The notes: generated by a model not told the origin, from the letters alone. A DNA stretch of 64,000 nt from DAIDKA01 sp035503515 (GCA_035503515.1 DATJTJ010000011.1:62001-126000); one strand, 5' to 3'; positions 15,030 to 24,503 are shown, numbered from the stretch's first letter. Program-made: numbers and translations.

Positions 15030-16093
15030 AATGTGCCTCCGCTCACCGCAACCGATACGCCCGTGGTCTCCGGCCAGCTCAGCGGCAGACCCAGCACGGA
15101 GCGCACCGCCAGATAGGCGAAGGCTTGTGCCTCGATGGCCGCGCCATTCCACTCGAAGTCCTCGGCCGTCAGGACCGTGACGCCGAGGCGGCCGGCGAGT
15201 TCACCGAGCATGTGCGCATTGTGGCGGCCCCCGCCCACGACGATCCAATTGCGTGGCACGACCGGCAGCCGTCGCGCCTCGAGCGCGATCGCGGCGGCCG
15301 TAAAGGCCGAGAGCGTCGCGGCCCCGTCCTCGGGTGACAGCGCCGCAAGCGCCGCGAGCGAGAAGGCGTTGCGATCGAGCGATTTGGGTCCGCGGCGACG
15401 GAAATAGGGATGCTCGAGCAGTTTCGCCAGTGCCTCCCCATCCACGCGCCCCGCCATCGCGATCCTGCCGCCATCGTCATAGTTGACGCCGTAGTGCCGG
15501 CGCACCCAGTCATCGAGCAGCGCATTGCCGGGGCCGCAGTCACAGGCGTGGATCTGATCGCGGTCGATGAGGGTGCAGTTCGAGACGCCGCCGATGTTCA
15601 GCACGGCGATGGGTTCGGCGAGCGCGCAGGAACGCACCAGGGCCCGGTGATAGGCCGGCGCCAGCGGTGCGCCCTGCCCTCCATGATCCAGATCGTTCTG
15701 CCGGAAGGCCGTCACGACGGGTACCTGGATCGCATCGGCCATGCGCTGGCCATCCCCGAGCTGCTGGCTGCGGCGCCGCTCCGGCTCGTGCCGGATGGTC
15801 TGGCCGTGGAACCCGACGAGGTCGATCTGCGCCAACGTCAGACCTTCGGCCCGGCACAGATCGCGCACGACCTGCGCCTGCAGATCGGTGAGCTCCCGTT
15901 CCACCTCGGCCACATCCACATCGGCGGCCGCAAGCTCGAGGAGGGTCCGGCGCAGCGCCTGCGGATAGGGACGGCCGGTGACGCCGCCCATGCCGATGTA
16001 GCCATCGCCATCGGTGCTGAGCAGCGCGGCGTCGACGCCATCCATCGACGTGCCGCTCATGAGCCCTATCACCGTGCGGGTTACGGGTTGCAC
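15011..16093 (-). CDS. anmK: Anhydro-N-acetylmuramic acid kinase
   Basis: 360 residues, the family's normal length. The N-terminal ATP-binding loop GLMSGTSMDGVDAALL (residues 10-25), GFHGQTIRH near 95 and NIGGVSNCT near 166 are AnmK hallmarks; the DCGPGNALLD segment near 185 completes the active site. AnmK phosphorylates 1,6-anhydro-MurNAc, released by lytic transglycosylases, to MurNAc-6-phosphate, feeding cell-wall recycling. GTG start at 16093 with a weak ribosome site. It is flanked upstream by the channel gene (22-nt gap) and overlaps the downstream HAD phosphatase gene. Confidence 0.95.
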   Translation of the reverse strand: MQPVTRTVIGLMSGTSMDGVDAALLSTDGDGYIGMGGVTGRPYPQALRRTLLELAAADVDVAEVERELTDLQAQVVRDLCRAEGLTLAQIDLVGFHGQTIRHEPERRRSQQLGDGQRMADAIQVPVVTAFRQNDLDHGGQGAPLAPAYHRALVRSCALAEPIAVLNIGGVSNCTLIDRDQIHACDCGPGNALLDDWVRRHYGVNYDDGGRIAMAGRVDGEALAKLLEHPYFRRRGPKSLDRNAFSLAALAALSPEDGAATLSAFTAAAIALEARRLPVVPRNWIVVGGGRHNAHMLGELAGRLGVTVLTAEDFEWNGAAIEAQAFAYLAVRSVLGLPLSWPETTGVSVAVSGGTLWRPRQ

Positions 16094-16115
16094 CCGCCGA
16101 TCGTATACGGGCGGT

Positions 16116-16799
16116 TCAGCGGTTGTCGTCCTTCTTTTGCCGCGGCCACCAGCGCTCCAGCATGGCTGCGGCCCAGTCCTTGCCGCCGATCCCGAAGGCC
16201 AGCGCCAGGGCCAGCACGACGCCGGCGAGGATGATCAGGAAGGTCCGCTGCAGGATCTCGCCCCCCACGTCGAGCTGGCTGAGTGCAATCATCAGTACGA
16301 ACGCCATGATCAGATAGCGGGCGATCTTGCCCAGCATGTCACCGTCGGCGATCTGTGCACTGCGGCAATAGCTCTCGATGGATTCCCCCACGAAGCGGGC
16401 GAAATAGGATCCCAGGATGATGACCAACCCCGCCGCCAGCACCCGGGGCGTGAACAGCTCCAGCCGCTGCAGCAGCTCTGCAATATAGGCCAGTCCCAGC
16501 CCACTGAAAGCGACCATCAGGGCCGCGATCAGCACCATCCAGAAGGCCAGCAGTCCGAACAGCGTCGTGGTATCCCCGCGCAGCCCGCCGCGCCGCAGGA
16601 AGGTATCCGTGCCGGCGCGCTCCGTCAGCACATGGAAGTTGATCGCCCGCAGGGCCTTCTCGACGGCGAAGCGCACCACCTTGGCCAGCAGCCAGCCCAC
16701 CAGGAAGATGAAGACGGCCAGCACCAGCCGTGGCAGCAGCCCGGCCGCCTGGTGCAGGAACTCGCGTGTGGTGTCGACAACCAGATCAATGCTTTGCAT
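16116..16799 (-). CDS. Small mechanosensitive-channel-like membrane protein (TM-helix repeat family)
   Basis: 227 residues with about five transmembrane segments (20-42, 80-104, 118-140, 160-178, 185-205). The segments show the conserved TM-helix repeat found in MscS-related proteins (for example GKIARYLIMAFVLMIALSQL near residues 155-174). The beta and alpha/beta cytoplasmic domains of full MscS are missing, so whether it forms a gated pore is unclear. Its start overlaps the end of treS by 14 nt, tying it to the trehalose/glucan operon. An osmotic-release or sensing role would fit this context (inference). Confidence 0.78.
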   Translation of the reverse strand: MQSIDLVVDTTREFLHQAAGLLPRLVLAVFIFLVGWLLAKVVRFAVEKALRAINFHVLTERAGTDTFLRRGGLRGDTTTLFGLLAFWMVLIAALMVAFSGLGLAYIAELLQRLELFTPRVLAAGLVIILGSYFARFVGESIESYCRSAQIADGDMLGKIARYLIMAFVLMIALSQLDVGGEILQRTFLIILAGVVLALALAFGIGGKDWAAAMLERWWPRQKKDDNR

Positions 16800-19700
16800 G
16801 ATCGCCTCCCGCCGATTCGCTCCATTCCAGGATGCCCTGCAGGGGAATGCCCACCCAGGTCGGCCGATTGCTCAGTTCATAGCGCAGCTCGTACAGCGCC
16901 TTTTCCAGTTCGAACAGGCCCAGCAGCCCCCGGCCGGGGGTCAGCGAGCCGTACAGGCCGCTGCGGCGGGCCTCCTCGTCGTAGGCCTTCAGGAAAGCCT
17001 CGCGGACCTGCATGGCCCAATGGTGCACCAGGGGCGCGAGCCTGCCGTACTCGACCTCGTCGTGGGCCACGCTGCGCAGGGCACTGTGTTCGACGTAGCT
17101 GAAGGAGCGGAGCATCCCGGCCACGTCGCGCACGGGCGACTGCTTGGCCCGCCGCTGCTCCAGCGTGTGCCCGGGCTCCCCTTCGAAATCCACGATCACG
17201 AAGTCGTTGCGGGTCACCAGCACCTGTCCCAGATGATAGTCGCCATGGATGCGGATCTTCTTGCCACTCTCCTCCGTCGCGTTCGCCTCGAGACTGGCCA
17301 GCAGCTGTTCCTGCCGTGCCAGCACTTCGTTCGCCTTCGGCCGGTCCGCGGCCGGGATCTGCTCGAGATTGGCCTTCAGAAGCGCGAGCGCCTCGCGGCC
17401 CTCGGCCAGGGCGCGCTGCCGGTACGCCTCGAAATCCGCCTGCGTCAGGCGTTCGGGATCGAATTCGGGGTTGCCGGTCGGGGTCGCCAGCGCCTGGTGC
17501 AGCTGCGCCGTGCGCTGGGCGAGCGTCCGCGCCATCATCAGGAAGGCTTCGTGGGCATCTTCCGGCAGCTCGTCGCCCGCCGGCGCCGTCCGGTGTTCCT
17601 CCAGGTGGCGCCTGAGGTATTCCAGCGCATTCGTCCAGCCATCGCCCTGGTTCGGCACATAGGCCTGCAGCATGGCCAGCACCTTGTCCTGGCCATCGTT
17701 GCCGGCATACTCCAGGAAGCCCGCCAGCGGCGCACAGTGGGGATATTTCACGACTTCGGTGAGGTACAGCCCCATTTCCAGCTCCGGGCTCGCCCCGGTG
17801 CGCAACCGGCGATAGCCCTTGAGCACCAGGCGCTCGCCCATGACCACGACGGTGTTGGAACTCGACCCCTGCGGGCGGGTGACCGGCAGCGCGGCATAGG
17901 TGTCGCCGGCCAGCTGGGCGAACGCCGCGGTGGGCCGGAACTGCAGCTTGCCTTGGGCGGTGGGGATTTCCTGTCCCCGGGCAATGGCGCTCACCACGGC
18001 CCGGCAGAAAAGTTCATCGGCGAAGGCGTCCCCCATGACGCCGACGTTGGCCTGCTGGCGTACCTTGGCGATGCCGGCGGTCGTGATGTTCCTGAGGCGC
18101 TCCTCATCGTCCTCCCAGGCGAGCGCCAGCGGCATGAAGTACGAGGCGGCATCCTTGTCCGTGCCGATGTCCAGCAGCGCCAGCAGCCAGCTGACCTTGC
18201 CGTCCTGCCAGATCACATGGTCGGCCAGCCGGGTGCGCTCGATGGTCACGCCCTTGGCGGCGTACCAGCGCTGGGTTTCGATGAACCGCGGCAGGGTATC
18301 GGTTTCCATCTGGACGCGGGTCTTTTCGGCCATGCCGATCCGCCAGGGCATCACACGATCACGGAACAAGGTGCTCCAGCCGTCGAACAGCACCAGGACC
18401 GGGCGCTCCTCGATGGAGAAGATCTGCTCGTGCCACAGGGGCGGCTCCGCATCGGTGGTGAGCCGGAACCAGTAGAAGCCGTAGGCCGACAGCGTCAGCA
18501 GATAGGGCAGATCGCCGATGGGCGGAAAGGTCGTGCGACCCAGCATTTCCACCGGCACACGGCCCTTGAAGGTCGCCAGGTTCAGCTCCACCGGCTGGGC
18601 CGACCGCGACAGATTGGCCACGCACAGGATGGTGTCCTCGCCGTACTCGCGCAGGTACGCCAGGATCTTGCGGTTGCCGGGCCGCAGGAAGCGCCGCGCG
18701 CCGCGCCCGAAGGCCTGGCTGACCTTGCGCACGGCCAGCATGCGCTTGGTCCAGCTCAGGAGCGAACTCGGGTCACGCATCTGGGCTTCGACGTTCGTGG
18801 ACTGGTAGCCATAGATCGGATCCATGATGGGCGGCAGGTACAGCCGCTGCGGATCCGCGCGGGAGAAGCCGGCGTTGCGGTCCGGACTCCACTGCATCGG
18901 GGTCCGCACCCCGTTGCGGTCGCCGATGAAGACGTTGTCGCCCATCCCGATCTCGTCGCCGTAATAGAGGATGGGCGATCCGGGCATCGACAGTAGCAGG
19001 CTGTTCATGAGCTTGATGCGGTCGTGGTCGTTCTCCATGAGGGGCGAAAGGCGGCGGCGGATACCCAGGTTGATGCGCGCCCGCACGTCCGACGCATAGG
19101 TCGTGTACATGTAGTCGCGCTCCTTGCTGGTCACCATTTCGAGCGTCAGCTCGTCATGGTTGCGCAGGAAGATCGCCCACTGGCAGTTGTCGGGAATGTC
19201 CGGCGTCTGCTGCATGATCTCGGTGATCGGGTAGCGGTCCTCCTGGGCGATGGACATGTAGATGCGGGGCATCAGCGGAAAGTGGTAGGCCATCTGGCAC
19301 TCGTCCCCGTCCCCGAAATACTCGCGGACATCCTCCGGCCACTGGTTCGCTTCGGCCAGCAGGAACCGGTTCCGGTAGTTCGCATCGATGGCCGCGCGCA
19401 TCTGCCGGATCACTTCGTGGGTCTCGCGCAGGTTCTCGTTGCTGGTGCCTTCGCGCTCGACGAGATAGGGAATGGCATCGAGCCTGAAGCCATCCACGCC
19501 CATGTCGAGCCAGAAGCGCATGATGCGCAGCACCGCCTCGAGCACCTTCGGGTTGTCGAAATTCAGATCCGGCTGATGGCTGAAGAAACGGTGCCAGTAG
19601 TAGGCCTTGGCCACGGGGTCCCAGGTCCAGTTCGAACTTTCGGCATCGACGAAGATGATGCGGGTGCCGAGATACTTCTGGTCGGTGTCGCTCCAGACGT

Positions 19701-20136
19701 AGAACTCGCGCTCGGGCGAACCGGGCGGCGCCTTGCGTGCGGCCTGGAACCACGGATGCTGGTCGGACGTGTGGTTCACGATCAGTTCCGTCACCACCTT
19801 GAGTCCGAGACGGTGTGCCTCGACCATCATCACCCGGAAATCCTCGAGCGTTCCGTATTGGGGATGGATGTTGGTGTACTCGGCGATGTCGTAACCATCG
19901 TCCTTCAGGGGCGACGGGTAGAACGGCATCAGCCAGATGGTGTTGACCCCGAGGTCGCGGATATATCCGAGTTTCGAGGTCAGTCCGGGGAAATCCCCGA
20001 TGCCGTCGTCATTGGAGTCGTAGAACGACTTGACGTTGAGCTGATAGATGACCGCGTCCTTGTACCAGAGCGGATCGTCGACGACGAGCCCGGACGGCGC
20101 GGTGTTCTCCGGCGGTGGAACCTGAGTGTCGCTCAT
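16786..20136 (-). CDS. treS: Trehalose synthase-maltokinase fusion (TreS-Mak)
   Basis: 1116 residues. Residues about 20-560 are a GH13 trehalose synthase: WYKDAVIYQL start, catalytic Asp in GFRLDAIPYL, Glu in FLLAEANQWP and Asp in FLRNHDEL. Residues about 570-1110 are a maltokinase of the Pep2/Mak type, with the kinase-like IRIHGDYHLGQVL near 965 and VIVDFEGEP near 985. TreS isomerises trehalose to maltose and Mak phosphorylates it to maltose 1-phosphate, the GlgE substrate. Fusion of the two is common in proteobacteria and channels maltose. The gene follows glgE by 12 nt. Confidence 0.96.
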   Translation of the reverse strand: MSDTQVPPPENTAPSGLVVDDPLWYKDAVIYQLNVKSFYDSNDDGIGDFPGLTSKLGYIRDLGVNTIWLMPFYPSPLKDDGYDIAEYTNIHPQYGTLEDFRVMMVEAHRLGLKVVTELIVNHTSDQHPWFQAARKAPPGSPEREFYVWSDTDQKYLGTRIIFVDAESSNWTWDPVAKAYYWHRFFSHQPDLNFDNPKVLEAVLRIMRFWLDMGVDGFRLDAIPYLVEREGTSNENLRETHEVIRQMRAAIDANYRNRFLLAEANQWPEDVREYFGDGDECQMAYHFPLMPRIYMSIAQEDRYPITEIMQQTPDIPDNCQWAIFLRNHDELTLEMVTSKERDYMYTTYASDVRARINLGIRRRLSPLMENDHDRIKLMNSLLLSMPGSPILYYGDEIGMGDNVFIGDRNGVRTPMQWSPDRNAGFSRADPQRLYLPPIMDPIYGYQSTNVEAQMRDPSSLLSWTKRMLAVRKVSQAFGRGARRFLRPGNRKILAYLREYGEDTILCVANLSRSAQPVELNLATFKGRVPVEMLGRTTFPPIGDLPYLLTLSAYGFYWFRLTTDAEPPLWHEQIFSIEERPVLVLFDGWSTLFRDRVMPWRIGMAEKTRVQMETDTLPRFIETQRWYAAKGVTIERTRLADHVIWQDGKVSWLLALLDIGTDKDAASYFMPLALAWEDDEERLRNITTAGIAKVRQQANVGVMGDAFADELFCRAVVSAIARGQEIPTAQGKLQFRPTAAFAQLAGDTYAALPVTRPQGSSSNTVVVMGERLVLKGYRRLRTGASPELEMGLYLTEVVKYPHCAPLAGFLEYAGNDGQDKVLAMLQAYVPNQGDGWTNALEYLRRHLEEHRTAPAGDELPEDAHEAFLMMARTLAQRTAQLHQALATPTGNPEFDPERLTQADFEAYRQRALAEGREALALLKANLEQIPAADRPKANEVLARQEQLLASLEANATEESGKKIRIHGDYHLGQVLVTRNDFVIVDFEGEPGHTLEQRRAKQSPVRDVAGMLRSFSYVEHSALRSVAHDEVEYGRLAPLVHHWAMQVREAFLKAYDEEARRSGLYGSLTPGRGLLGLFELEKALYELRYELSNRPTWVGIPLQGILEWSESAGGDHAKH

Positions 20137-20148
20137 AGCGCCCGCAAA

Positions 20149-22149
20149 TCAGAGGAAGTAATCGAAATCGTGCTCACTGCGGACGCGGCGGCGGATCTTG
20201 AACACATGCGCCGGCATCCGGCGCGGGTCCAGCGCCACGTAGTTGCGCGAACCCTGCCACTGATAGCGCTGATCGCTCAGCAGATCGTGCACCTGGTACG
20301 GCTGATCCGCCGCAAGCCTGAGCTTGGCCAGATCGAGGAGCACCCAGCCCGACTGGGTATTGTGCGGATCCAGGTTGACGACCGTAAGAATGATATCGCT
20401 GACATTGTCGTCGTGCTTGACGTAGGCGATCAGCTGATCGTTATCGACCCCGCAGAAGCTCAGCGTACGGTCATTCTGCAGCGCCGGATTGTCGCGCCGG
20501 ATGCGGTTGATGCGCGCGATCAGCGGCCAGAGGCTGTCCGGACGCTCCAGATCGAAGTGGCGCAGCTGGTATTTCTCCGAATCCAGGTATTCCTCGCTGC
20601 CGGATTCGCGCGGCCGGCTTTCCATGAGTTCGTACACCGGCCCGTAGATGCCGTAGTTGGCCGACAGGGTCGCCGCCAGGATCAGCCGGGCGCAGAACGC
20701 ACTGCGCAAACCCGACTGCAGCGTTTCGGGGAGGATGTCCGGGGTATTCGGCCAGACGTTCGGCCGGAAATAGTCCCGTCCCGGTCCATGGGACAGCTCG
20801 GTGAAATACTGTTCCAGTTCGGCCCGGGAGGTGCGCCAGGTGAAATAGGTATAGGACTGGGTGAACCCGAGCTTCGCCAGGCGGTGCATGACCTTGGGGC
20901 GGGTGAAGGCCTCCGCCAGGAACATGACATCCGGCTGCACCCGCTTGATTTCGCTGATGCTCCATTCCCAGAAGGCAAAGGCCTTGGTATGGGGATTGTC
21001 GACCCTGAAGATGCGCACTCCCTGCGCCACCCAGTACTCCATGACGCTCTTGAGTTCGCTCCACAGTCCGCGCCAGTCCGGGCTCTCGAAGTCGAAGGGG
21101 TAGATGTCCTGGTATTTCTTCGGCGGGTTCTCGGCATACTGGATGCTGCCATCGGGGCGATGCCTGAACCAGTCCGGATGGGCCTGCACGTAGGGATGGT
21201 CCGGGGCGCACTGGAAGGCGATGTCCAGCGCGATCTCGATGCCGCGCTCGCGCGCCGCCTTCAGCAGCGACCGGAAGTCCTCGAGCGTGCCGAGTTCGGC
21301 GAGAATGGACTTGTGTCCTCCTTCGGCCGAGCCGATCGCCCAGGGACTGCCCACGTCTTCGGGACGTGAGATCAGCGCGTTGTTGGCGCCCTTGCGGTTG
21401 ACCCGGCCGATGGGATGGATGGGCGGCATGTACAGCACGTCGAACCCCATGCGGGCGATATAGGGCAGGCGCGACTGCACGTCGCGGAAGGTCCCGTGCG
21501 GCCCGCCTTCGGTCGCGGCCAGGCGCGGAAAGAGTTCATACCAGCTGCTGAACTGCGCCCGCTTGCGGTCGGCGATGAGCTCACGCGAGCGGCTGTCGGC
21601 GAAGCGTCGCGGCGTATAGCGCTTTACCAGGGCCGAACGGGCCGGATCCAGGCCGATGCCGCGCATCGCGGCCGCATCCGCATGCCCGCTGTCATCGGCC
21701 GCCGTATCGCGCAGATGCCTGGCCCAGCCGGTCAGGTTGATCGCATCGTCCCCGGCCGCGTGCGCCGCGGCCGCCTCGATCATTTCGGCGCCGGCCTGCA
21801 GGGCGCTGCGGATGTCGGCAACGTCCGTGCGTCGTTCCAGTTCCTGACGCCAGGACTCGAAATGATCGACCCAGGCGGTCACCGAATAGCGGTAGCGGCC
21901 CGGGGCGGGCGGGGTGAACTCGGCGGTCCACACATCATTCCCCTGCGCCGCCATTTCCACTTCATAGACCTCGGTCCCGGTGACGGCCTGCCAGCGCAGC
22001 ACGACGCCGAGCTTGTCATGGCCGTCGGTGAAGCAGTGCGCCTCGATCTGCACTGGTTCCCCCGCGATGCGCTTGACGGCGAACCGCCCGCCATCCACTT
22101 CGGGCAGCAGTGCATCCACCACTGCGCGGCAGCGCCCTTCCTCAACCAT
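20149..22149 (-). CDS. glgE: Alpha-1,4-glucan:maltose-1-phosphate maltosyltransferase
   Basis: 666 residues, the normal GlgE size. An N-terminal domain (residues 1-190) for dimerisation and carbohydrate binding precedes a GH13_3 barrel with DVLYMPPIHPIG near 235, nucleophile Asp in IFRVDNPHTKAF near 385 and acid/base Glu in VMFLAEAFTRPK near 412. GlgE extends linear alpha-1,4-glucans with maltosyl units from maltose 1-phosphate. It overlaps glgB by 8 nt and precedes treS-mak by 12 nt, so enzymes for all four steps of the pathway are encoded contiguously. Confidence 0.96.
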   Translation of the reverse strand: MVEEGRCRAVVDALLPEVDGGRFAVKRIAGEPVQIEAHCFTDGHDKLGVVLRWQAVTGTEVYEVEMAAQGNDVWTAEFTPPAPGRYRYSVTAWVDHFESWRQELERRTDVADIRSALQAGAEMIEAAAAHAAGDDAINLTGWARHLRDTAADDSGHADAAAMRGIGLDPARSALVKRYTPRRFADSRSRELIADRKRAQFSSWYELFPRLAATEGGPHGTFRDVQSRLPYIARMGFDVLYMPPIHPIGRVNRKGANNALISRPEDVGSPWAIGSAEGGHKSILAELGTLEDFRSLLKAARERGIEIALDIAFQCAPDHPYVQAHPDWFRHRPDGSIQYAENPPKKYQDIYPFDFESPDWRGLWSELKSVMEYWVAQGVRIFRVDNPHTKAFAFWEWSISEIKRVQPDVMFLAEAFTRPKVMHRLAKLGFTQSYTYFTWRTSRAELEQYFTELSHGPGRDYFRPNVWPNTPDILPETLQSGLRSAFCARLILAATLSANYGIYGPVYELMESRPRESGSEEYLDSEKYQLRHFDLERPDSLWPLIARINRIRRDNPALQNDRTLSFCGVDNDQLIAYVKHDDNVSDIILTVVNLDPHNTQSGWVLLDLAKLRLAADQPYQVHDLLSDQRYQWQGSRNYVALDPRRMPAHVFKIRRRVRSEHDFDYFL

Positions 22150-24016
22150 GACCGTCCCACCGCAGGTAGAGGGTGCCCAGAGGTGGCACGCTCAGCGTCA
22201 GGGCATCCAGACGACCATGGGCGCCCACGGGCGCCGATTCGACGCAGCCGAGATTGCCCCAGCCGGACCCGCCGTACTCGCGGGCGTCGCTGTTGAGGAT
22301 CTCCCGCCAGATCCCCCGCTGCGGCACCCCCACCAGGAAATTGCGGCGTGGGACGGGGGTGAAGTTGGTGATGACCAGCACCATGGGACCCGCCTTGCTC
22401 TTGCGCACGAACGCCGTGACGCTGACCTCGGCCATGTTGGCGTCGATCCATTCGAAGCCTTCGCCGGTGAAGTCGATTTCGTGCAGCGCCGGCTCGTGAC
22501 GATAGACGCGGTTGAGATCCCTGATCCAGCGACGCACCCCTGCGTGCTCGGGCCGCTCGGTGACCCACCATTCCAGTTCCCCATCGTGGGTCCATTCGCG
22601 CCGCTGCGCGAATTCCCCGCCCATGAACAGCAGCTTCTTGCCGGGATGTCCCCACATGTAGCCGTACAGTGCCCGCAGATTGGCGAACTTCTGCCAGTCG
22701 TCGCCGGGCATCTTGCCGATCAGCGAGCCCTTGCCGTAGACGACTTCGTCGTGGGACAGCGGCAGCACGAAATTCTCGTTGAACGCATAGATCATCGAAA
22801 AGGTGAGCTGGCCATGGTGGTGGCGGCGGAACACCGGATCCTGCTGCAGGTAGGCGAGCGTGTCGTGCATCCAGCCCATGTTCCATTTGAGCCCGAATCC
22901 GAGCCCGCCCATGCTGGTCGGCCGGGACACCATCGGCCACGCCGTGGACTCCTCGGCGATGGTGGTCGCATCGGGATGCTCCCGGTACACCGCCTCGTTC
23001 AATGTCCGCAGGAACTGGATGGCCTCGAGGTTCTCGCGCCCGCCGTAGCGGTTCGGAATCCAGCCGCCGCTCTGGCGCGCGTAGTCCAGGTACAGCATCG
23101 AGGCGACGGCATCGACCCGGATGCCATCGATGTGGTAGCGGTCGAACCAGAACAGCGCCGAGGAAATGAGGAAACTGCGTACCTCGTTGCGGCCATAGTT
23201 GAAGATGGCCGAGTTCCACTCCGGATGAAACCCCTGACGGGGATCGGCGTGCTCGTAGAGGTAGGTGCCATCGAAGCCTGCGAGGCCGTGACCGTCGGTG
23301 GGAAAGTGGGACGGCACCCAGTCGAGGATGACGCCGATGCCCTGCCGGTGCAGGTAATCGACGAAGTACATGAGATCCTGGGGCGTCCCGTAGCGGGCAG
23401 TCGGCGCGAAGTAGCCCGTGGTCTGGTAGCCCCAGGATCCATAGAAGGGATGCTCGGTGATGGGCATGAGCTCGACGTGGGTGAACTCGAGATGGTTCAG
23501 GTATTCACCCAGGGCGTGCGCCAGTTCGCGGTAGTTGAGGAAGGCGCCGTCCTTGCGGCGCCAGGAACCCAGGTGCGCCTCGTAGATGGACATGGGCGCC
23601 GCAAGGCCGTTGCGCGCGGCCCGCGTGCTCATCCACTGCCCGTCCTGCCACTCGTACTCCAGGCCCCAGACGCGCGAGGCCGTCGCCGGCGGCAGCTCCG
23701 CGCAGAAGCCGACCGGGTCGGCCTTTTCCAGGACCCGTCCATCGTGGGCCACGATGCGGTATTTGTAGGGCTGCCCGTGGCGGGCGGCTGCCACTACGCC
23801 TTCCCAGATGCCCGACCCATCGGTGCGCGGTGCGAGCGGATGGGCAGCGCCGTTCCAGCCGTTCCAGTCGCCGATGACCGAAACGGAGGCTGCATTGGGC
23901 GCCCAGACAGCGAATTCCGCCCCGGCCGCGTCGCCCAGGAAGTGACAGCCGAGCAGGCGGTCCACGTGCGCATGGGTCCCTTCCCGGAACAAATAGACGT
24001 CTTGTGCGTTCGGCAT
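22142..24016 (-). CDS. glgB: 1,4-alpha-glucan branching enzyme
   Basis: 624 residues from ATG 24016 (MPNAQDVYLFREGTHAH); an upstream in-frame extension lacks protein character. A CBM48 module (about 30-110, FAVWAPNAASVSVIGDWNGW) leads into the GH13 barrel: nucleophile Asp in GIRVDAVASMLYLDY, Glu in TTIAEESTAWP and the conserved PLSHDEVVYGKGS. It adds alpha-1,6 branches to the glucan made by GlgE. As the first gene of glgB-glgE-treS-mak it sets the operon's start. No glgA, glgC or glgX is present in the window, consistent with glucan made only from trehalose. Confidence 0.96.
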   Translation of the reverse strand: MPNAQDVYLFREGTHAHVDRLLGCHFLGDAAGAEFAVWAPNAASVSVIGDWNGWNGAAHPLAPRTDGSGIWEGVVAAARHGQPYKYRIVAHDGRVLEKADPVGFCAELPPATASRVWGLEYEWQDGQWMSTRAARNGLAAPMSIYEAHLGSWRRKDGAFLNYRELAHALGEYLNHLEFTHVELMPITEHPFYGSWGYQTTGYFAPTARYGTPQDLMYFVDYLHRQGIGVILDWVPSHFPTDGHGLAGFDGTYLYEHADPRQGFHPEWNSAIFNYGRNEVRSFLISSALFWFDRYHIDGIRVDAVASMLYLDYARQSGGWIPNRYGGRENLEAIQFLRTLNEAVYREHPDATTIAEESTAWPMVSRPTSMGGLGFGLKWNMGWMHDTLAYLQQDPVFRRHHHGQLTFSMIYAFNENFVLPLSHDEVVYGKGSLIGKMPGDDWQKFANLRALYGYMWGHPGKKLLFMGGEFAQRREWTHDGELEWWVTERPEHAGVRRWIRDLNRVYRHEPALHEIDFTGEGFEWIDANMAEVSVTAFVRKSKAGPMVLVITNFTPVPRRNFLVGVPQRGIWREILNSDAREYGGSGWGNLGCVESAPVGAHGRLDALTLSVPPLGTLYLRWDGHG

Positions 24017-24133
24017 TGCCGCGTACGCTACACCTCGCCTTACCGCGCAGCAGCCCGAATGCATGTAGGAGTCGACTGGCTGATGGGCAGGGTGAAAAGT
24101 TTCAGTGCGCAGGGCTGTCCGCGTCGCGATGTG

Positions 24134-24425
24134 TCAGCTGCCCGCTCTCCCGGCGGCTGGTGCTGTCAGGAACTTGTCCAGGTCCGCGTTGGTGACGGTG
24201 CAGTCCTCCCCGAAGAGTTCGGCGGCCCCGCCGATGTAGGCCTCGGGTTGCTGCAGCACCAGCAGGTTGAGATAGGCAGAAGTTTCTTGAGGCATCCTGG
24301 AATCGAACGGTTGTATTCGGGTATCACGAACAGGACGCCCCCGCAGCCGCGCAGCTCATTGCGGAAGCGCTCCCGGCTATGCGGCGGCCGCTCGTCCAGG
24401 TCGGAGGGCACTGATTCAAATTGTG
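24134..24425 (-). pseudogene. Remnant of an NAD(P)H-dependent FMN reductase (SsuE/ChrR type)
   Basis: One frame reads SDLDERPPHSRERFRNELRG then VLFVIPEYNRSIPGCLK, the flavodoxin-like FMN-binding signature of this family. About 10 nt later the frame changes and the C-terminal end of the same family follows: LNLLVLQQPEAYIGGAAELF, then GEDCTVTNADLDKFL, stopping at 24134. The N-terminal phosphate-loop part (about 40 residues) and a middle stretch (roughly 70-80 residues) are missing. So this is an internally deleted, frameshifted relic. It occupies most of the otherwise gene-free interval 24017-24503; the rest (24017-24133) would hold the glgB promoter. Confidence 0.8.
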
Positions 24426-24503
24426 ACCCGCAGCGCAGTTCCGGATGTGCGACCTGACCTACGGTGCGCCGCGTAATGCTCACGTTGCACTCCCGAGCCG
24501 TAT

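Noticed and set aside
24081..24106. Heat-shock-like promoter for glgB (ACTGAAA-12-CCCATCA)
   Set aside because: Both boxes have mismatches and the 12-nt spacer is short for sigma-32; not enough to annotate.
24299..24310. GGAATCGAACGG, resembling the tRNA T-loop part of the att repeat
   Set aside because: It encodes part of the conserved flavin motif of the FMN reductase relic, so the likeness is coincidental.
16567..24457. Three long plus-strand frames (up to 825 codons) opposite treS, glgE and glgB
   Set aside because: They mirror the codons of three unmistakable enzymes on the minus strand and show no protein family character.
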